Origin: Isoperla grammatica
Lineage: Eukaryota; Arthropoda; Insecta; Plecoptera; Perlodidae
Length of the DNA: 64,000 nucleotides
NCBI GenBank assembly: GCA_945910005.1
Contig: OX246747.1
Coordinates: forward strand, 8,891,966 to 8,955,965
Reading direction: 5' to 3'
A program made the position numbers and the translations under genes. The notes beneath the pieces were generated by a model that did no database searches, was not told the DNA's origin, and was given only the letters and a program-made list of their open reading frames with translations. Below, one piece after another: positions 52,946-63,768 of this stretch (the stretch's first letter is position 1; each line of letters starts with the position of its first letter).

Positions 52946-54345
52946 ACTAAATTAGCACTAAGTTCTTACCAGTTGAACATTAATTGAGTGATAATGTTTC
53001 CTGTTTACATATATATGCTCCGGGTACTGATCGTCATTGGCTGTGGGTGCAACGATTGCTACATGCGTGCAATCAATTGCCCCAATTATTCTGGGAAAAT
53101 GGAAGTCATGTTGAAATCTGCAAAATGTTAAAGTAATTGTAAATGGATTCCTTAAGGAATTGTTTTTCAGTTGAAAAAAGGGAATTGTTTTATTTATTGC
53201 AAGTTTATTTCCTTAAATAGCCCTAATTAACATAAGTACATTTAGAGTTACTTTCATGTTTGAATGAATTATTGAAAACCACATTTCATTATGCTACACA
53301 CGTAGCAAGGAAATGTTTCATAAAAATAAATAATTGGTGTACAGAATAACATTGTGTTTAAATAAATAATAAAATATTTCCCCTTGTGGAATGATTGGTG
53401 AATCTGTCGAGGATATGAACCCAGTTAAAAACATTGTTTGGTGTAATAATATAACTACATACATTCACATAAACACTTTTAATAGCAAAACTCATTGGTC
53501 GGCTCAATTTCGGTCAGTTTGGCTTGTTGAGCCCACCTTTCAACAATGCCACAGCTAGTATTGTAATTAATATAAATTATATAGGCCTATCTTGTCTTTT
53601 GATTATTGACCTACGACATTTAAGTGAGTATAGTCCTACCTTGCTTTAATGGGTGCCAAATTATTTATTGGGAATTGCACCCATTGTTCGTATTGCTCAT
53701 TAATAGCACTTGTTATTGCAGATACTGCGCGGCTAACAGTTGGTTGGGCAACCGCCAGATTGACATCTTGGCCAATGCCAGTTTGGTATTCTCCGCATGC
53801 CATAAATCGTAATGTTGCTAGAACCTAAATAGATGCATGTTTAGTTAGTTAAAATATAATATAACTCGCATAATTAAAGTCAATTACGACTGATTACTCT
53901 TACATTGACACATCCCACGATTCCTAAATACCCATACAAATGTCTGCACGGAGTTAATACAGGGGTTGAAAGTACATTCACCAAGGTCTAGTGGGCAAAA
54001 AGTTAATTTTGACCCATGATTATGCATACATTATTCAACAGTATTATTTATTTGGGTATTTTAATATTTTTTGAAAAAGCTTACTGTGCATTACATCTAC
54101 TTTTGTCTAGTGGTTTCTTTAACGTATGCTTCATTAAATGTTTTAATAAATTGACATACCAAAGTCCTTACATCAATGGCCGAACTACGTCGTTGTCGGG
54201 GCATAACATTTTGAAGAGTTTCAATAAGATTGCCAGCCAATTGCTTGGCCATTCTGAAAAGTTTCTTGAATTTTGTGTCGTTTAATGCGAAAGCATCATC
54301 TCTCAGAAAATCTCTCTCAGATTCGAGATGATTTTCTGAGACAGC
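52946..54345 (-). pseudogene. HARBI1-like transposase, copy 2, catalytic C-terminus lost
   Basis: Colinear with 7601-8880 at high identity. Minus-strand blocks: 54340-54165 (ESERDFLRDDAFALNDTKFK then KLFRMAKQLAGNLIETLQ, the N-terminal part missing from copy 1), about 53830-53640 (helix-turn-helix exon), about 53130-52960 (first Asp exon). The exons with GDSGYP and VERCNG are absent; at 52945 the homology stops, and the next homologous piece is 4.2 kb away at 48746. Two MITEs lie in its 5' region. Confidence 0.75.
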
Positions 54346-54593
54346 CTACTATTGCGGGATCGGTACGAGATAGTAGGGGAACGAAAATACGTAGAGGGGA
54401 AAGTAAATGACGTAATGCGAACAACTCAAATCAAAACAACGTCTTGGCGCGAACATACCGCCCACCCGGTCCACTCCTGGGCATGGCGCTTTGAGTTTTT
54501 ATCCGTCTTAACTCGAGGAGTTCTCCAAATGAGCCCTTTGTCTAGATGGTGTTTCTATTCGGTGTTGTGCACCAGGAGAGTGCAACAACCAGG

Positions 54594-55052
54594 GGCCGGA
54601 TTCACAAGAGGTCTTAACTTAGGCCTGGCCTAACTTTAGGACCACTACGCCATTGGCTGATACGGACCTACACATAGCCTCGACTCGACGTTGCTAAGAA
54701 ACCCTAGTAAATAACAAACACTTGAGACAAATATTTAGGCCCGGTCTGAGTTGGTCTTATCTTTCATCAAAGATGGTGGCAATACTTCTATGACTTCGAA
54801 GTGTGAACATAAATAAATATCGTTTACTTACCTTGACATACACATTTCTCTGTTTTTAGATTGTGGAGGTATAAGAAAACAAAACACTAAACTTTAAAAC
54901 ACCGCCTTGCAATATTTTAAGTTCACTGTGATTTTCACGAAAGTAGCTATCAATTGGGCCGTGTAGTAGGCCTATCATGGATTTATAATAGCACATACGG
55001 TACAGCAGGACTTAGGACCGGTCCTAAGTTAAGACCTCTTGTGAATCCGGCC
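54594..55052. mobile_element. MITE with 30-bp inverted ends, 459 bp
   Basis: GGCCGGATTCACAAGAGGTC-TTAACTTAGG at the left is repeated inverted at the right without mismatch. CCAGG stands on both sides (54589-54593 and 55053-55057) and once at the matching site in copy 1 (near 8857), the empty site. Superfamily not assigned. Confidence 0.85.
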
Positions 55053-55074
55053 CCAGGCGTTGTAGGCGTCCCGT

Positions 55075-56056
55075 CAGTGGCGTAACGCAAATCGCCCGGG
55101 CCCCCCCGCAAGAATCGTCTTGGGCCCCCTATATGGTGTTAATTAAGGGCCAAATCAATTACATTACGAAATAGACTTTTACTTGAGCTCTAATACCCCC
55201 ACACAGTCATCTTAAAATTAGGTAATTTAAAGTAAAAGTACTTAATAACATGCAGTAATATCACAAGAAGCGGTCTCGGCGACGAGCATTTTTGCGTCTG
55301 GCGAGCCAAGCTGTCAGTTATGGCGTCCGTGCTCAACTGCTTGGCCTGCTCACAGTTCACACCCTATGCTGAGTATATATTAAAAGAGCTTTAAAACTGT
55401 GTTGAGGCACGCTGTTGCTCCTCAAATAGTTTTTTAAAATTATTATTATTGTTAAATCTAAAAATGACTTTTCGGTATGTTGCTACTGTGACCAAAATAA
55501 TAAGAAATAACATCAGGACCAGTGGCGTATCGAGGAATTCACAAGGGAAGAGGTTGAACATCCTAAGCATGTAGGGGGTCTGGGGCGAAGGTCCCAGCCG
55601 GGGGAGGTCAGTTCGCCGAAGGCGAATTTTTTTCTTCACATATGACGTTTTACACGCCTGTAAACACGTTTCAAAATCGGACAATGATACAAGATGATAG
55701 TTTATGTATTTTTCCCCCGTCCGGGCCCGTGGTAGTATTTGGCCTAGGGATTAAGAAGATTTAATACTTATACTTAGGATCCGATATAGTTTCTTATAGG
55801 CAGTGCCAATCGTAAGACAAGAGAAAAGAGGAACCCAATGACCCCTTCCATCCATAAGCCTTTTTAAATATTTTCCTTCAAAATTATCCCATTCCTCCAA
55901 TTTCAACCCCGTATGGCCTCGGAGAAGGATAGATCCGTATTGACAACATTTAAAATTTGATGACGAAAAAACAAGATCTGTACTTCTGGCGAGCCGGGTC
56001 CCCCTACACAGCGGGCCCCCTTCGCGGGGGCGGCGGGGGTGTCCTTTACGCCACTG
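55075..56056. mobile_element. hAT-type non-autonomous element, 982 bp
   Basis: Ends CAGTGGCGTAACG and (opposite strand) CAGTGGCGTAAAG are the hAT-type terminus. Flanks CGTCCCGT (55067-55074) and CGTCCTGT (56057-56064) are an 8-bp duplication with one change; the empty site is in copy 1 at about 8868-8875. The interior holds GCGAAGGCGAA and CCCCCTACAC but no transposase; an alternative SINE head lies near 55720. Confidence 0.85.
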
Positions 56057-56488
56057 CGTCCTGTACAACTATTGAGTGTGTGCGTTTTGCTTATGTCGCT
56101 GTGTGCGCAGCGCCACGAGTTTACCCGGTACCTTGTGGTACCGGATGTGGTGCTGCGTGAGGGAGGCGGTGCAGCTGCCGCAGTAGGGGCACTTATGCCG
56201 GACTGCCCGGCCGAGGACACGGCCGTGACGAGGCCCACCACCTCGCACTCGTCGGACTGTTATTAAGACGAAGGCAATTATTTAGATGAGCGATCGTAGC
56301 GAAGTGAATCTCTCAATACAACACGATCGGCACTAGCAAGGTCGTCACCGGATACAAGTTTTGGAATTTTAACTTTAACCGCAATTTGGTAAGAAAATAT
56401 TCAGTTTCTTTTTAAAATAATAGAATAATATAACATCAGGATGCAATGCCCGTTTCGGCCCGGTTTGGCCACCCGTATGCCTCTGGGG

Positions 56489-56600
56489 CTGAGTATAAGT
56501 ACGTAATATGATAACATGAGTGTAGGTATATGTTTACTTTAGTTGAAACAGCGTGCACGCGACTGGCGGCTGAGTATAATAATGTTATATGAGTCATAGA
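56489..56600. repeat. direct repeat flanking the LINE at 57164, left copy
   Basis: CATGAGTGTAGGTATATGTT and TTAGTTGAAACAGCGTGCAC-GCGACTGGCGGC recur at 59893-59982 with few changes. The two copies lie about 3.4 kb apart in the same orientation and bracket the LINE. Confidence 0.75.
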
Positions 56601-57163
56601 GAAAAAAAGTAGGGATGAATCAGCGCCAGTCGGGCCGTGTTGTCGCACCCCACCAAGCGCTATTACAATTGACAGGGTGGTCGCTAGTTAGTTGACAGAA
56701 TACCGGGACACTTTTTTTTCTCAAATTACAAACCGGTACAAATACGTAATTTCAATGAGTTTCTCGGGACACCGGTACAAGTGTTCTGAAAACGGTACTG
56801 TACCGGCTTGAACGTCTGGTCACCTTAGTTATATGTACGACATTATAATGTAAAAATCAAGTAATAATGAAGAAATATTGGTAATTCAACTCACCATGTT
56901 ATTCCTTCGATTGAGAGTACGACGCGATTCGCCACGCTACTTCGCTACTTGACATAAGTCGGAAGACTGCGCACAAGACTTTCTCTGACTGACTGGAAAC
57001 CTGTATACTTGTACAGGCTTTTGATATAAGTACCGACTCAATGGTTGAGTCATGATCTTAGGCTGAGTTTGTGGTATGGAGCTAATGGAGTGGTTTTAGA
57101 AAGAGGCCATATGGCGAATTAGGTTAAAACAATTGTTCTGATTGGCAAGGGGGGGGGGGGGGG

Positions 57164-59596
57164 TTAGAGTTCTAGGCGCGGGCGCTTAGATTCTGGCCAA
57201 TAGGATGGGCCTATGGTGGCTGTAGGTCGATTGTACTTGTCTCCTGGTACAGGTTTGATGAGTGCTAGGTCCCGTATGTACTTGAAGCGTGACTTGGCTG
57301 CTTTGTCATAAAAGTTCTTGGCCGATCGTCGGAGAAACTTTTCCATTCGTGGGATGTTGACAGCGCGGTGGAGTTCGTCCGTCGGTGTTCGCCAGGGTGC
57401 CCCGGTGGCGAGCTTTAACGCCCGGTTCTGGAGTGTGTGGAATTTGCCCATGTTTGTTTTATAGCAGCTGGTCCAGACTGGGGCGGCGTAGGCTATGGTT
57501 GGTCTGATAATAGATTTATATAGTAGGAGCTTGGTGGACTTGCTCATGCCTTGCGACCTGAAGAGTGGTGTGAGCGCTGCTAGTTTGGAGCGTGCTTTGT
57601 TGTAGGTGTTATTAGCGTGCGTTGTCCACTTGAGGTTTCGATCAAGGGTGACTCCCAGGCACAGGCTTGTCGGCGTCCAGCTAACTGGAGTATTGTTGAT
57701 GAGGATTGGCGGCTCCCTCTTGTTCCGAAGGACAAACGGGTCGGCATGACGCGGACGTCTACGTCGGGTGAAGAGAGTCGCTGTAGTTTTTTCGGCATTG
57801 AGGTTTATTCTCCATGTTTTGTACCATGGGAGAACGCGGTATATGTAGCGCCGTAGCGCACGTAGCGCCAGCGCTGGGTGACCTGAAGTGGCAACAGCCG
57901 TAAAGTCATCGGCGAAGACACTTGCAATGATGGGTTCGGTTGGCAGCGGCAGAGGCAGATCATGGGTATAGATGCCGAAGAGCGAGGGCCCCAGGACTGA
58001 TCCCTGGGGGACCCCCGCGCATATTGGTCTTGTTGAAGATGAGGCCTCGTTCCACGTCACACTGAAGGTGCGACCGTGGAGGTAAGAGCGTATTAGGCCT
58101 ATAATGTATGGAGAAAAACCAAGTCTGTGCATTTTCACAAGAATACCAGTGTGCCACACCCGATCAAAAGCCTTGGCTACATCGAGGAATATCGCCGCCG
58201 CGACTCTATTTTTGTTGAATGCCGAAGTTATGCAGTCCGTGATACGGGCGAGCGCATGGATGGTAGAATGTTGGGCCCGAAAGCCGTACTGGCAGTCGGG
58301 GTGGACAGCTCTGTCCTCCATTTCTTTGCAGAGGCGCGCCAGGAGTATGCGCTCAAATAATTTCGCCATAACGCTAAGGAGGCTGATCGGTCTGTAGCTT
58401 GTCAGCTGGCGCGGTGGCTTGCCCGGTTTGGGAAATGCAACAACTTTGGCATGCTTCCACGGCTTGGGGAAATGTTGTAGTGTCATTGCAGCATTGAAGA
58501 TATGCACTATTTGTTCGGCGACGAAAGTGGGTAGAGCGCGTACTACCGTCAGGTTTATGTCATCATGGCCAGGCGCTTTGCGAACCGGCAACTTGGCGAC
58601 TATGGTTGCAAGCTCTTTTAACGTGCAGGGCGGGGGGGGAGGTTCCTCACCAGGTGGTAGTTGGTTGTCTTGGCACTGCCGCAGTTCTCGTTCTATTCGC
58701 AGAGTGTCCTCATTAGGTTCGTTGGGGATGAACTGCTGCTCAAGGGAGGCCGAGAGCGCTTCCGCTTTCGCATGGCTGGTGTGTGCTGGTCCCTGAGGGG
58801 TGTCCAGTGGGGATTCCATCCTTGGTTTAGCCTGGAGGGCCTTGGCAAGGCGCCAGAGCTGTGGTTGTTGTCCAGTGAGCGGGGTTGTTGTCTGTTCCCA
58901 GAGCGCCTGGCGGTGTTCTGCTAGTTCGCGCGTCAGTGTTCGGTTGAGTCGGTTGTATATTGTAAGGAGTTCTGGTGTGCGATGGCGTTGCCAGAGCCGG
59001 CGCGCTGCGTTTTTCAATTTTACTGACCGCTTTAGGCCTGGCGGTAGGTCATAGAGTGTCGTTTTGTTGTTGGTCGCTGCCGGGACTGTGTTGGTTACAC
59101 TCTGGTGGATGGCCGCCGTCAGGGTTGTAGTGAAGTTATCGATAAGTTGCGGGGTTGAGAGATCTGGTATTGTTGAGGGAAGTAAGGCTGTCAGTTCGGT
59201 GCGGAAGGCGGGCCAGTCCGCTTTATTGTAGTTGAGTCTGCTGGCCCGAGGAGTAGGATGAGCGTCCATGTCCATGCGAATTATTATCGGGTTATGGTCG
59301 GAGGTCAAGGCCGCCTCGGTTTTCACGGAGTAGTGTGTGGTAACGTTCTTAAGGAGGGCGATGTCCAAGACATCGGCTCGCGCGCCTCGCATGTTCGGAT
59401 AGTGAGTCGGATGGAGCGGGCCAACCACATCGTAGTTGTGCGAGCGCGCGTGTCTTAACAGTACGTTGCCTGCAGTGTTGTTGCGCACAAGACTTGTTGC
59501 GTACGGGCTATTTATACGACGCCATTTTAGAACACTCCCGCCCCTCCCGCCTGATTTCTGTTCAGTGAAATCCTTCATGGCTGCCAACGTTCGCAA
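57164..59596 (-). CDS. Jockey-type LINE ORF2: endonuclease C-terminus and reverse transcriptase
   Basis: 810 codons without a stop. Family similarity begins around residue 27 (WRRINSPYATSLV), so the first Met is probably not the real start and the copy lacks most of the endonuclease. Endonuclease end: GADVLDIAL-like ARADVLDIALL and LTSDHNPIIIRMD. RT: KAPGHDDINLTVVRALP, LTSYRPISLLSVMAKLFERI, QYGFRAQHSTIHAL, AIFLDVAKAFDRVWH, GVPQGSVLGPSLFGIYTHDL, SVFADDFTAVA (active site, FADD variant), CLGVTLDRNLKW. The thumb and C-terminus follow, ending RPRLEL. No RNase H and no terminal CCHC are seen. It is less decayed than other LINE copies; a G tract (57150-57165) follows the stop. Confidence 0.85.
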   Translation of the reverse strand: MRTLAAMKDFTEQKSGGRGGSVLKWRRINSPYATSLVRNNTAGNVLLRHARSHNYDVVGPLHPTHYPNMRGARADVLDIALLKNVTTHYSVKTEAALTSDHNPIIIRMDMDAHPTPRASRLNYNKADWPAFRTELTALLPSTIPDLSTPQLIDNFTTTLTAAIHQSVTNTVPAATNNKTTLYDLPPGLKRSVKLKNAARRLWQRHRTPELLTIYNRLNRTLTRELAEHRQALWEQTTTPLTGQQPQLWRLAKALQAKPRMESPLDTPQGPAHTSHAKAEALSASLEQQFIPNEPNEDTLRIERELRQCQDNQLPPGEEPPPPPCTLKELATIVAKLPVRKAPGHDDINLTVVRALPTFVAEQIVHIFNAAMTLQHFPKPWKHAKVVAFPKPGKPPRQLTSYRPISLLSVMAKLFERILLARLCKEMEDRAVHPDCQYGFRAQHSTIHALARITDCITSAFNKNRVAAAIFLDVAKAFDRVWHTGILVKMHRLGFSPYIIGLIRSYLHGRTFSVTWNEASSSTRPICAGVPQGSVLGPSLFGIYTHDLPLPLPTEPIIASVFADDFTAVATSGHPALALRALRRYIYRVLPWYKTWRINLNAEKTTATLFTRRRRPRHADPFVLRNKREPPILINNTPVSWTPTSLCLGVTLDRNLKWTTHANNTYNKARSKLAALTPLFRSQGMSKSTKLLLYKSIIRPTIAYAAPVWTSCYKTNMGKFHTLQNRALKLATGAPWRTPTDELHRAVNIPRMEKFLRRSAKNFYDKAAKSRFKYIRDLALIKPVPGDKYNRPTATIGPSYWPESKRPRLEL

Positions 59597-59599
59597 GTT

Positions 59600-60270
59600 G
59601 TTTAAACTGAAAACTAACCAGGAAAATCACGATATCGGCTTCAAGATTGTTTTAACAGTTATATAATTAGTATTGAATAATGTTAAAATTTCAAAATGAA
59701 TACATTAGCGTTTCTAAACTAACATTTTAATACCAAAACATTTTCACTGTTTTTCTATTCTCGTCGATGATTCGTCAAAATTTGAAGTTTTTCGTTTTAT
59801 TGATTGGTCGGTTAAAGTTTAACGAATCTGGCCTGACCCCGTATAAATAAATACAGAAGGCACTGGCGCGCGTAATTTGAATGATTATTAAATTGACCAT
59901 GAGTATAGGTATATATTTACTTTAGTTGAAACAGCGTGCACGCAACTGGCGGCCGCGTATAAGAATGTAATATAAAAACATTTCATTTCATTTATTGATC
60001 TTCCCTTTGATAAGTACATAGTACATATATGGGTATCGTAATAGACTTAAACATAAAGCGGCACAGGCCTTGGACTAGATTAAGCTTAGAATCTAAGGAT
60101 AGCCTATAGATGTTAAAGTTACATTAAAATACATAGGTAGCGTATGATTAATTATACAATTTAAAATACATAGGTAACTCATGATTAATTATACAATACA
60201 TGTAGAAAACAGTCATTTACAATTATTTGCGGACAGTATAGACTGCACTTCACACAGTAAATTAAATTGA
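59600..60270. other. AT-rich spacer with direct-repeat copy
   Basis: Contains the right copy of the LINE-flanking direct repeat (59893-59982). A LINE-tail-like TCATTTCATTTATTGATCTTCC lies at 59985. No gene. Confidence 0.4.
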
Positions 60271-60273
60271 TAG

Positions 60274-61284
60274 TTAAAATTTGACGTCCTTCACTGACTC
60301 TCGGCTATTTGGAAGGATTGTTTGAGTTGTGGGTGGTAAAGTCAAAAAGTCTTTAAGGGAATAGAATGCATTTTTAATTAGGTATGATTTTATTTTGTGT
60401 TTAAATAATGTTCCACATTCGGTGTTCTTTATGTCTAATGGTATGGAGTTGAAGATTTTGCTACATAGATAATATGTTGGACTGTGTTTGAAGAATGAAT
60501 GTGTAAAAGATGGGATGTATATGTTAGAGTTGTTCCGGGTTGAATGTTGATGAAGCATGGCATTTTGGGGAAATTGGTCACGGTTTGAATAGACAAAGGT
60601 TGCAGCTGCCATTATGAGCGCTGAAGGTAGTGTTAATATTTGTAATTGAGAAAAGTTCTCTTTGCATGAATGGCGTTTGGAAATACCGGCACCTGCCCAG
60701 GGACTGCTACCTTATCGTGGTGGGCAGGTTTGTGTGCTTTGTTGATCCCGAGAGCTATGCCGGCGGAAGCGTATGCTTCTGGTAGGGCCACCCTAGCCGG
60801 ATTGGTCGAGGGGGAGAAGTCAGACGAAATGCAGTCCACACCCTAAGCCCCTTTCCTCCACCTTCCCTTTTCCACCCCCGCCCTCCTATTGGCCCCTTTC
60901 CTCCAAACAGCCACCTATTTCATCTTCATATATCACCCACTCATTGTCTCGATAAGCCTCTTTGCAAAAATATGAGACGTTAAGCCCAAATAATAATAAA
61001 AAATACCGGCAATTATTCTCACGGCCCTTTTTTGAATAATAAATAACCTCATGGCTTCGGATGCAGATCCCCAGAACAGAATACCATAAGTTAAGATGGA
61101 ATGACAATATGAATGATAGATTAAGAGGAGGAAGGTAGGGGAGATTGGCTTTCCGTAGCATAAAGCATCCGCTCAATAGGCGGGATGCAATTTTATCTAT
61201 GTGGGGAGCCCAGCTTAGGGAATCTGTTACGGTGAAGCCTAAAAATGATGTCAGCTGCGTCTTGCCGATCCTTGCTACTTTCAT
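60274..61284 (-). pseudogene. LINE ORF2 C-terminal fragment split by SINE
   Basis: Minus strand: 61284-61012 gives KTQLTSFLGFTVTDSLSWAP, HIDKIASRLLSGCFMLRK, SEVIYYSKKG-like SHEVIYYSKKGRENNCR; after the SINE, 60680-60274 gives stops, then LFKHKIKSYLIKNAFYS. The region follows the RT palm of a CR1/RTE-like LINE. Several stops; inactive. Confidence 0.7.
60692..61000 (+). mobile_element. SINE copy, short subtype, in LINE
   Basis: Complete; tail AAATAATAATAAA. Flanked by AAATACCGGCA at 60681-60691 and 61001-61011. Confidence 0.9.
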
Positions 61285-61439
61285 CCGGCCCGGAGGACGA
61301 ATGTAAATCAGACGAATCGAAACACAAAACTTTTATCATTACTTCATTTTTAATGGCGTAACGGTCTTGGTATGGTGGATTTAGTATTATATCCTAGGCA
61401 GGGTTCTTAGGTGACCCCGCCAGTGAGGCAACATAGCTA

Positions 61440-61560
61440 AGTAATAGATAGTATGAGTATATTGGTGCAGACCGAAGTCTGTCACCCAGTGCTCGACGTT
61501 TCGCCAGAATTGCATCTGGCATGTTCACGAGTCTCAATCACCTCCTTGTGCACTGCCCGG
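61440..61560 (-). other. candidate hammerhead-like motif at element 3' end
   Basis: On the minus strand, GCCAGATGCAATTCTGGC (stem-loop) is followed by GAAACGTCGAGCA, the arrangement of stem II plus GAAAC in hammerhead ribozymes found in some retroelements. The upstream CUGANGA core is not matched exactly (GTGAACA), so activity is doubtful. Confidence 0.25.
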
Positions 61561-61679
61561 GGCCGGTTCACTGACTGTCCCCCACCCCACAACGGGCGCG
61601 ACTCTTATAGTCCGGCGTTGTGGTGAGGAGGGGTACCACCAGCGGCTGACGCCGGACAGTGCGGTCCGTGGGCTTTATT

Positions 61680-63768
61680 GTTGGTACATGTTATGCAATT
61701 TACAGAGGTTTTACATATCTAAGACTAGGTTTTCCATGTCCGCGAGGAGAGTCCCGGCCTGGATGGTGGTCCGGTGGATGTCGTCTAAGACCATCCGGCT
61801 GGGTTTGTTCGCCGGATTTCTTTCGGTGGGCCTGCCCAGGGACTGCCACCTTATTGTGGTGGGCAGGTTTGCGTGCTTTGTTGATCCCGAGAGCTATGCC
61901 GGCGGAAGCTTATGCTTCTGGTAGGGCCACCCAAACCGGACTGGTCGAAGAGGAGAAGTCAGACGAAGTGCAGTCCACACCCCAATCCCCTTTCCCCCCC
62001 ACTGTCCCATTGAGTATTTCTCCTCCCACTTGGCCCTGCCCTCCCTTGCTGGACCCAGTATGACAACTCACGCGACGTACAATGGATCTGATTCGAAAGT
62101 GGCTTTATTCTTATTATCATCTTTCTCATCTTCATTATCACCCGCTCATCGTCTCGATTAGCCATCGTTGCATAATTATGAGACGTTTAGCCCCATTAAT
62201 CATTAATCATCATCATTCTTTCGGTGGGCACCCACGTGGTGTCATATTTGCAATCCGGGAAGGTCCTGAAGATGTCCCAGAGCATCATCCTGTTGGGGCG
62301 CGCGAAAGTGCGCCCTTTGCCTTTGGGGAGGCACCAAGTAACCGTTGAATTGTCAGAATATACTTGGACGTGGATTGGCATGTCCGCCTCCCTACACGCC
62401 CACGTTACACCCCAGAGGGCTGCTGCCATTTCCGCTTCGTTTATCTCCATTTCTCAATTCAATAAACGTGGCGTTTGCGTCCCCCGAGTCTGGGTTGACT
62501 ACTGCAAGGGAGTGGGGCATGGCGTCGGTAAAAATGCGAACTATCGCCGGTTGCCGTCGCATAGACCTCGGGGACGAAGGGTCACCATGTTCCAACAGTT
62601 CAATCAGGTAGTCAGCTTGTCCGTCAGCAATGGCTCTTGTCACAAACATGGGCCAGCGCAGGTTGTCTGCTAACCAACACACGTATTCCGTGATGCGCTC
62701 ACGATCTTTGGCGCTGCCATTCGGGATGTGCCTAACCCACTCGCGTAATTTAGTTATGGCCTCTGGAGTCGCCTGGAGGGTGCCGTTGGGTATGTCCAGC
62801 GTCAAACCTAGGTAAGGCAATTTGCCTCGAGGCGTCACTAGGGATTTCGAGGACAAGGTTATACCTTGGGTTCTAATCCAAGTGTACGCCCTAAGTGTAC
62901 GCCTAAGCCAGTCATCTAAATAAACGACTATTCCTACTCGAAAACGACGGCACACTTCCCGCGCGAATGTTTCACTAAACCTCTGCATCAAGAATGGAGA
63001 TAGAGCATGCCCCATGGGCAGTCTGGTCAACCGGTATTTCACACACCGCTAATAGACACCATGAAAGATTCTAGTACGTTCACTGATTTGAAATTGGAAA
63101 AAACCAGACTTCATGTCGAGTTTAATGACGGTGTGATTTGGTGGTATCTGGCGTAACGCCGGTCCTGCCGCCAGTAGGCTGAACTGGGGAGCCTCTATAT
63201 ACTCTGTCCACACGCTGTAGTCGTTAATGCTTCTTATGGTATGATTTGCCTTAAGCACAGGTATCATTTTAAACGCGCAAACACACTGACCTTGTTCGAG
63301 GATGCCGCCCCGGAGCATATCTTCCACGATGGTGTCCATGATAGGCGAAGGTTTGGTCGCCACGAAGTGATTGGGCGCGTCTCGTGGTCGCGAGAGGTCA
63401 AACCCCAAGGACGTGGCCCTATAGAGCCACGGTCCTCCTTCAATATTATACCGCAGCACCGGTATTATAGGAACGTTTATGGAGACGTACGTTAGGTCTC
63501 GTAGCGGGACGTAGTCGCACACAAGTAGATCCGGTAATAATCCGCGTTGGCGTGTCAGGACGAATCCTGAAGGCGCATCATCATCCTCGCTTTCCGTGTC
63601 CGGCGCTGAGTCACTGTCGTCGGACGAACTATGCTGGTTGTCCGGAGAATCCGGTCGATCAGGATCGTCGTTCGGCGGGTCGCCTGCTTCCTCATCCTCG
63701 TCCCCTAGGTGGTCCCACCCGCTGCGTTCTCTCTCGACGCGCCAAAATGTTGTCACCTGGGTCCACAT
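61680..63768 (-). pseudogene. DIRS/VIPER-like reverse transcriptase-RNase H, broken
   Basis: Minus strand from ATG 63768: an acidic N-terminal region (DEDEEAGDPPNDDPDRPDSP), RT blocks TIRSINDYSVWTEYIEAPQF, VIKLDMKSGFFQFQISERT, a stop (TAG, ~63050), then YRLTRLPMGHALSPFLMQRF, IVVYLDDWL (active site), GKLPYLGLTLDIPNGTLQ. RNase H: IFTDAMPHSLAVV, a frameshift near 62450, INEAEMAAALWGVTW, VQVYSDNSTVTW and, after the SINE at 61832-62215, NPANKPSR, the closing motif. LPMG-LSP and YLDDWL are typical of the DIRS branch and not gypsy or LINE. I saw no tyrosine recombinase downstream. Confidence 0.65.
61832..62215 (+). mobile_element. SINE copy, long subtype, in RNase H
   Basis: Full-length with tail ATTAATCATTAATCATCATCA. 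Flanked by 14-bp repeats TTCTTTCGGTGGGC at 61818-61831 and 62216-62229. Removing it rejoins WVPTE|RNPANKPSR. Confidence 0.93.

Noticed and set aside
57580..59458. Several + strand frames of 60-125 codons across the LINE
   Set aside because: They are antisense shadows of the 810-codon LINE frame; GC-rich codon use there keeps the opposite strand open.
3261..62063. Recurrent frames reading MRALLIPRAMPAEAYASGR (+) or SPARVALPEAYASAGIALG (-)
   Set aside because: These are the SINE head translated; they recur only because the SINE is dispersed and do not extend into other coding sequence.
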